Of a stretch of DNA of 64,000 bases, positions 59,616 to 64,000 are shown piece after piece. A program made the position numbers and the translations under genes. Origin of the DNA: Comamonadaceae bacterium (GTDB lineage: Bacteria; Pseudomonadota; Gammaproteobacteria; Burkholderiales; Burkholderiaceae_C); NCBI GenBank assembly GCA_027485285.1, contig JAIXRH010000123.1, positions 47,632 to 111,631 on the forward strand, written 5' to 3'. How positions within the stretch are numbered: position 1 is the stretch's first letter; every line of letters begins with the position of its first letter. Under the pieces are notes generated by a model that had not been told where the DNA came from, did no database searches, and worked only from the letters and a program-made list of their open reading frames with translations.

Positions 59616-60593
59616 ATGTTGACAAATTTTTCTAAAGGACTTGCCATTGTTTTGGCTCTTGGGTTGTCTTCAGCGACTTGGGCGCAGGGGGCGTATCCTC
59701 AAAAACCTGTCACCTTGATCGTGCCATTTCCTGCCGGTGGTATCGCTGATTTGTCGGCCCGTGCCCTCAAGCCCTCTTTAGATAAAGCTTTGGGCCAACC
59801 GGTTTTGATCGTGAACCGGCCAGGTGCCTCCGGCGCCATTGGTGCGGTTGCAGTCGCCAATGCCAGTGCCGACGGTTACACACTGATGTACACCCTGTCG
59901 AGTGTGGCCAGCGTTCCAGAACAAGCGGTGCTCAATGGTCAAAAGCCACCCTTCACGCTGGACCAATTCGTGCCCGTGGCTCGGGTCACCGTGGATGTGG
60001 TCAGCTTGGTGGTGCGTGCGGACAGCCCTTACAAAACCTATCAGGACTTTGCGGCTGCTTTGAAGGCCAACCCCAAAGGCATGACGTATTCCTCCAGCGG
60101 CAACTACGGCATCAGCCATTTCCCCGCCGAGATGCTGCTGGCGGCCACGCAAACCGAGGCGCGTCACATTCCTTACGCGGGTGGGGCGCCCATGTTGACG
60201 GCTTTGATGGGCGGGCAGGTTGATTTCAACATACCCGTTCGCACGCTCGCCTTGCCGCACGTGCAAAGCGGTCGCCTGCGTTATTTGGCCATGTACGGTG
60301 CCAAGCGCTGGGCTCAGGCACCAGATGTACCGACGCTCTCGGAATTGGGTGTGTCGATCGACTTTGTGCCTTGGACGGGTTTGTTTGCACCTGCAGGCAC
60401 ACCCGCAGATGTTCTGGCCACTTTGCGTCGGGCCTTGCGTGCGGCATCTCAGGACAACCAATTCGTCGAGACGGTCGGTAAAAGCTCCGCCGGAGAAATT
60501 GCTTACCTGGATGGCAGCGAACTGGAGGCCTTCTGGAAGGCCGATCTGGCCCGCACATCCGTCACCATTCAGCGCATCGGACGCATCCAATGA
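59616..60593 (+). CDS. Bug/TctC-family periplasmic binding protein (fourth)
   Basis: The 325-residue protein has an AAGGAG site, a Sec signal (LAIVLALGLSSATWAQGAYP) and the motifs VTLIVPFPAGGIADLSARAL, IVNRPGASGAIGAVAVANAS, ADGYTLMYTLS and GLFAPAGTPADVLATLRRAL. Its stop codon overlaps the start of the molybdenum-enzyme gene (ATGA), so uptake and oxidation genes are coupled. The natural guess is that it binds the substrate of that enzyme, such as an N-heteroaromatic acid. Confidence 0.9.
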   Translation: MLTNFSKGLAIVLALGLSSATWAQGAYPQKPVTLIVPFPAGGIADLSARALKPSLDKALGQPVLIVNRPGASGAIGAVAVANASADGYTLMYTLSSVASVPEQAVLNGQKPPFTLDQFVPVARVTVDVVSLVVRADSPYKTYQDFAAALKANPKGMTYSSSGNYGISHFPAEMLLAATQTEARHIPYAGGAPMLTALMGGQVDFNIPVRTLALPHVQSGRLRYLAMYGAKRWAQAPDVPTLSELGVSIDFVPWTGLFAPAGTPADVLATLRRALRAASQDNQFVETVGKSSAGEIAYLDGSELEAFWKADLARTSVTIQRIGRIQ

Positions 60594-62779
60594 CGGCAGC
60601 GGCCCCGCGAGGGTTTACCTTTGACCGCAATGACGGTCGTGCGGTGCTGCCCGGCAATTTGCACACCAACCGCCAATTGGCGCAATGGCTTGATTTTTCG
60701 CTGCCAGGTCAGGTGCGTGTTTTCACAGGCAAGGTGGAATTGGGGCAGGGCATTTTGACGGCCTTGTCCATCATTGCGGCCGATGAACTCGATGTGGGGT
60801 TGGATCAGGTGCACATCGTCAGTGCCAGCACCGTGGAAGGTCCTGATGAGGGCATGACCAGCAGCAGCATTTCAGTCCAGGATTCCGGATCGGCCATTCG
60901 CCACGCCTGTGCCGAAGTGCGTTTTTTGGCCCTCCAGCAAGCGGCCCGTCACCATGGCTTGCCCGCCGACGCCTTGCGCGTTGAGCAAGGGCGATTCACC
61001 GACGCCCAAGGGCGCGCGCTGGGGGATTATTGGGATTGGCTCAAGGGCATCAGTCTGGACCGGGAATACGAGGGATTGGCTCAGCCCAAGCCTGTGGGGG
61101 CGCTCAAGCTGCACGGTCACGGCAAGGTCCGCCGCATTGACCTGTCTGAAAAGATCATGGGGCAGCCCCGATTCATCCACGATTTGCGCATGCCTCACAT
61201 GCGCCATGGGCGGGTCCTGCGTGCACCCTCGTTGACGGCCCAATTGGCCCATCCCGATCAACCCGTGCCGATGGATGTGTTGGATGCCATGTCCCAGTCG
61301 GGCATTGACTTGGTGGTGGATGGGCGCTTTATTGGCGTCGTGGCCGCCTCCGAGCGCGAGGCGGATGCCGCACTGGCTCGGCTGCAAGCGCAAGTGGCCT
61401 GGCGCGAGTCGGCTGCTTTGCCCGACATGCATGCCTTGGCCGACTTCCTGCGCAGCGCCCCGCATGAAACCACTTACCCCATTCAAAAAGGGGAAGACCT
61501 TGGCGATGACGCTGACGGGGTGAGCCTGTCGCACGAGTACCTCAAGCCTTACATTGCCCACGCCTCGATTGGTCTTTGCTGCGCACTGGCCCAATGGGAT
61601 GGCCAGACCTTGCAGGTCTGGACCCACAGCCAAGGCATCCAGAATCTGCGCGATGACCTGACCAAGGCATTGGGTCTGCACAAGCAGGCGATCGTGATGC
61701 GGCATGTGGAAGGGGCCGGTTGTTATGGTCACAACGGTGCCGACGATGTGGCGTTTGATGCGGCCCTGTTGGCGATGGCCCAGCCGGGTGACCCTGTGCG
61801 GGTCGTCTGGTCTCGGGCGGACGAGCTGTCGCAAGCGCCGTTGGGCAGCGCCCACTTGGTCTCGCTCAGGGCCCGTTTGAACGACCAGGGGCGCATCAGC
61901 CACTGGCACCACGAGCTGTGGGCCAACGGGTACAGCTCCCGGCCGGGTCGCTCCTTGATTCCCACCTTGTTGGGTGCGTCGCAGCGCGCCCAAGGGCAGC
62001 CCGCGCCTATTGCCATCAACCCGCCGCTGGCCGCTGGCGGGGGCTCGGACCGCAATGCCATTCCAGGTTATTCGTTTGACAACGCCCATGTGGTGAACCA
62101 CCGGCTGACGGTTATGCCGATTCGAACCTCGGCCATGCGGGCACTGGGGGCATTTGCCAATGTGTTCGCCATCGAGTCCTTCATGGACGAGCTGGCCCAT
62201 GCCAGTGGACAAGACCCCTTGCAGTTTCGAAAATTGCACATCGAGGACCCCAGAAGTCTGGCCGTTTTGAATGCCGTGGTCGACCGCAGCACCTGGTGGC
62301 ACCAGCCCAAAGCCGAGGGCGTGGGCCACGGCGTGGCCTGGGCCCGCTACAAAAACACTTCTGCTTGGTGCGCTGTGCTGGCACGCGTGCAAGCAGGCGA
62401 GACGCTGCGTGTGTTGCAGCTCGATGTGGCCGTCGATGTGGGCCGTGTGGTGGACTTGGACGGTGTGATCAACCAGACCGAAGGCGGTGCCTTACAAGGC
62501 ATGAGCTGGGCCCTGAAAGAGGCCGTTCAGTTTGACCGCACGCGCATCACGACCCAGAGCTGGACAGATTATCCGATCTTGCGTTTCAGCGAAGTGCCCG
62601 AATTGACCATCCATGTGCTGGACCAGCCAGAGCAGCCGTCGCTGGGGGCGGGCGAATCGGTGCAAGCCCCCGTGGCCGCCGCTTTGGGCAATGCCTTGTT
62701 CGATGCCCTTGGGGTGCGTGTTCGCCACTTGCCCTTGTCGCAAGACCACATCCTTCAGGCGCTGAACGCGTTGCAATGA
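60590..62779 (+). CDS. Molybdopterin large subunit (isoquinoline 1-oxidoreductase/nicotinate dehydrogenase B-like)
   Basis: The 729-residue protein starts with the IorB-type FTGKVELGQGILTALSIIAA, DELDVGLDQVHIVSASTVEG and DEGMTSSSISVQDSG. It has the GHNGADDVAFDAALLAM and ALGAFANVFAIESFMDELAH motifs, and the catalytic base in LGAGESVQAPVAAALGNALF. These hydroxylases use a two-subunit Mo/[2Fe-2S] form without a FAD subunit. It has no Tat signal and lacks the C-terminal cytochrome c domains of NicB. It would hydroxylate a ring carbon of an N-heterocycle. It sits between a binding protein and a ModA-like gene. Confidence 0.87.
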   Translation: MTAAAPRGFTFDRNDGRAVLPGNLHTNRQLAQWLDFSLPGQVRVFTGKVELGQGILTALSIIAADELDVGLDQVHIVSASTVEGPDEGMTSSSISVQDSGSAIRHACAEVRFLALQQAARHHGLPADALRVEQGRFTDAQGRALGDYWDWLKGISLDREYEGLAQPKPVGALKLHGHGKVRRIDLSEKIMGQPRFIHDLRMPHMRHGRVLRAPSLTAQLAHPDQPVPMDVLDAMSQSGIDLVVDGRFIGVVAASEREADAALARLQAQVAWRESAALPDMHALADFLRSAPHETTYPIQKGEDLGDDADGVSLSHEYLKPYIAHASIGLCCALAQWDGQTLQVWTHSQGIQNLRDDLTKALGLHKQAIVMRHVEGAGCYGHNGADDVAFDAALLAMAQPGDPVRVVWSRADELSQAPLGSAHLVSLRARLNDQGRISHWHHELWANGYSSRPGRSLIPTLLGASQRAQGQPAPIAINPPLAAGGGSDRNAIPGYSFDNAHVVNHRLTVMPIRTSAMRALGAFANVFAIESFMDELAHASGQDPLQFRKLHIEDPRSLAVLNAVVDRSTWWHQPKAEGVGHGVAWARYKNTSAWCAVLARVQAGETLRVLQLDVAVDVGRVVDLDGVINQTEGGALQGMSWALKEAVQFDRTRITTQSWTDYPILRFSEVPELTIHVLDQPEQPSLGAGESVQAPVAAALGNALFDALGVRVRHLPLSQDHILQALNALQ

Positions 62780-62780
62780 C

Positions 62781-63542
62781 ATGGCTGCATTGACCTCGAC
62801 CCTGGTGGACATTTGCAGTGCTGGCGCTGGGCGCGTTTGGCTAGACCAATGCCTGGCCCTGCCGCAGTGGGCGCAAATGGCGCAGTACCGCACACGCTTT
62901 GCGGCTTTGCAAAGCACGCTCGATGAAGTGAACCGCCGCCTGGAAGAGGGGCAAGACTGTCACCTGTGCGTGCTCACCCCCGATGCCATCCGCAGTCTGC
63001 AAAGCCGCTGGCCTGCGCGCATCGACTGGATTGGGTCTTTAGGCCAAGCCGAGACCGGCTGGGTAAGTCTGGCCGGCGATGGCCAGTCCTACAGTGTCGC
63101 CACCGTCCAAGCTTTGCGCCAGACCCTCATGTCCCTCGACGTGTTGCTGGTGCCGGATCTGCAGCAGTCTTCTGGCGGGCGGCACTTGCAGCGTGTGCTC
63201 GACCAACTGGCTATTCCTGAAGCGGACATGCCCGCCGTGCAGTCCTACGCCGGCGGCGCGCAAGCGGTGGCAGCCTTGTCTGCCCATACCGGTCAGCGTG
63301 TGATGGCCTGCGCCCAGTCCACCGAGGTTCAAGCGGCGTCTCACGCCCTTTACCTCGGCCCTTTTCCGGCCCCGCATGGGCTGTTCACCGAATACGCTGT
63401 GGCAGCTGTGCGACCTCATCCAGACAACCAAGACCCCGAGGCACAAACGGCCTGGTCGCTGGCCTGCGATTTGGCACGTTACCTGTGCGCCCCGAGTCAG
63501 CAAGCCCAGCGCCTAGCGCTGGGATTTGTTGGATTGTCCTGA
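62781..63542 (+). CDS. Cytosolic ModA-like substrate-binding domain protein
   Basis: The 253-residue protein has no signal peptide. Its sequence order resembles the binding-protein fold of ModA-type proteins: CHLCVLTPDAIRSLQ, RVLDQLAIPEADMPAVQSYA and the late LYLGPFPAPHGLFTEYAVAA, ending in SLACDLARYLCAPSQQAQRL. This is a weak, eye-made match. The gene lies 1 bp after the molybdenum subunit and 18 bp before the [2Fe-2S] subunit. Involvement in molybdenum cofactor supply or maturation of that enzyme is inference. Confidence 0.5.
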   Translation: MAALTSTLVDICSAGAGRVWLDQCLALPQWAQMAQYRTRFAALQSTLDEVNRRLEEGQDCHLCVLTPDAIRSLQSRWPARIDWIGSLGQAETGWVSLAGDGQSYSVATVQALRQTLMSLDVLLVPDLQQSSGGRHLQRVLDQLAIPEADMPAVQSYAGGAQAVAALSAHTGQRVMACAQSTEVQAASHALYLGPFPAPHGLFTEYAVAAVRPHPDNQDPEAQTAWSLACDLARYLCAPSQQAQRLALGFVGLS

Positions 63543-63560
63543 CAGAAACCGAGACAGACC

Positions 63561-64000
63561 ATGATCACCATCAATGCCAAGAACATCGCCCTAACAGCGC
63601 CCGACAAAACCCCTTTGCTCAGCCTCTTACGCGATGAGTTGGGCTTGTCGGGTCCCAAATTGGGCTGCGGTGAAGGCGAATGCGGCGCTTGCATGGTGCT
63701 GGTGGATGGGCGTCCGCAAACGTCCTGCAATTTGCCACTGTGGGCGGTGAAAGGACATGACGTGACCACGCTCGAAGGCTTGGGCACGGCGGGACAACCT
63801 CATGCTTTGCAACAAGCTTTTATAGAAGAAAACGCAGGCCAGTGCGGCTATTGCCTTAGTGGCATTTTGGTCAGTGCCAGTGCCTTGTTGGCGCACACCC
63901 CCGAGCCGACTCGGGCACAGATTTGTGAGGCCTTGGACAAACACCTATGCCGCTGCGGGGCGCATGATCGCATCATCCGCGCTGTCCTTCGTGCCTCAGC
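63561..64000 (+). CDS. [2Fe-2S] subunit of the molybdenum hydroxylase (truncated at the window end)
   Basis: An open frame starts at the ATG at 63561 and runs past the edge with no stop. The visible 146 residues carry both clusters: Cys36, Cys41, Cys44 and Cys56 (GCGEGECGACMV and TSC), and Cys95, Cys98, Cys130 and Cys132 (QCGYCLSG and LCRCG). This matches IorA/NicA-type small subunits and is the partner of the large subunit at 60590. It is 18 bp after the ModA-like gene. Only a few C-terminal residues appear to be missing. Confidence 0.88.
   Translation, partial: MITINAKNIALTAPDKTPLLSLLRDELGLSGPKLGCGEGECGACMVLVDGRPQTSCNLPLWAVKGHDVTTLEGLGTAGQPHALQQAFIEENAGQCGYCLSGILVSASALLAHTPEPTRAQICEALDKHLCRCGAHDRIIRAVLRAS

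Noticed and set aside
60872-62392. 506-codon minus-strand frame opposite the molybdopterin subunit
   Set aside because: It is an antisense shadow of a GC-rich gene with clear family motifs; the translation has no domain order and is unusually rich in His and Gly.
1-64000. CRISPR arrays, tRNA or rRNA genes, prophage or complete insertion sequence
   Set aside because: No regularly spaced repeats, cloverleaf-like stretches, rRNA-like conserved blocks, transposase or integrase motifs were found when reading both strands; a covariance-model scan was not possible.

Overview
The window reads as chromosomal accessory DNA from a free-living betaproteobacterium, most likely Burkholderiales/Comamonadaceae. 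The evidence is four orphan Bug/TctC-type binding proteins, two full branched-chain-amino-acid-type (Liv) ABC importers, many LysR regulators, and several hydantoinase/oxoprolinase and molybdenum hydroxylase sets. No rRNA, tRNA, CRISPR array, phage gene or intact insertion sequence was seen. The content is overwhelmingly catabolic: uptake systems, regulators and degradation enzymes packed into long operons.

Layout. 1-9500: end of an ArfB-type ribosome rescue factor; an Lrp regulator with a spermidine-synthase-like protein, divergent from a stand-alone pyruvate-dehydrogenase E1 (MdeB-like); a small cupin-like protein; DedA membrane protein; M16 zinc peptidase; alpha/beta hydrolase. 9586-14025: a CoxG-M-S-L type molybdenum hydroxylase whose large subunit lacks the CO dehydrogenase active-site motif. 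14187-26753: class III aminotransferase, 3-hydroxyisobutyrate-dehydrogenase-like reductase, a HyuB protein with a fused acetone-carboxylase-gamma-like zinc domain, HyuA, a LysR regulator, and a Liv importer. 26966-29135: EamA exporter, a short M16 peptidase remnant, peroxiredoxin, small unknown protein.

29197-43111 (minus strand) is the most striking unit: a tight series of 13 genes, GntR regulator, LivKHMGF importer, aconitase/isopropylmalate-isomerase-like large and small subunits, HyuB, HyuA, isochorismatase-fold protein, FAD dehydrogenase and a malate-lyase-type isocitrate lyase/PEP mutase protein. Eight junctions are 4-bp overlaps and a strong inverted repeat precedes the regulator. The hydratase plus lyase pair resembles the dimethylmaleate hydratase/2,3-dimethylmalate lyase step of anaerobic nicotinate degradation. 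I propose an uncharacterised pathway for a small cyclic imide, lactam or substituted maleate; the substrate is inference.

43242-46665: LysR, glutaryl-CoA dehydrogenase and a class III CoA-transferase (glutarate module). 46754-47299: an AT-rich tautomerase/NTF2-like fusion. 47480-55926: a LysR regulator divergent from a seven-gene aromatic operon (two ACMSD-like amidohydrolases, extradiol dioxygenase, FAH hydrolase, MhpA-like hydroxylase, two Bug proteins). 56073-59206: Bug protein, cupin, alpha/beta hydrolase, DUF1330 protein and an unknown. 59616-64000: Bug protein, isoquinoline-oxidoreductase/nicotinate-dehydrogenase-like large subunit, a cytosolic ModA-like protein and its [2Fe-2S] subunit cut by the window end.

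Functional names rest on motifs and context read by eye; no database search was possible.
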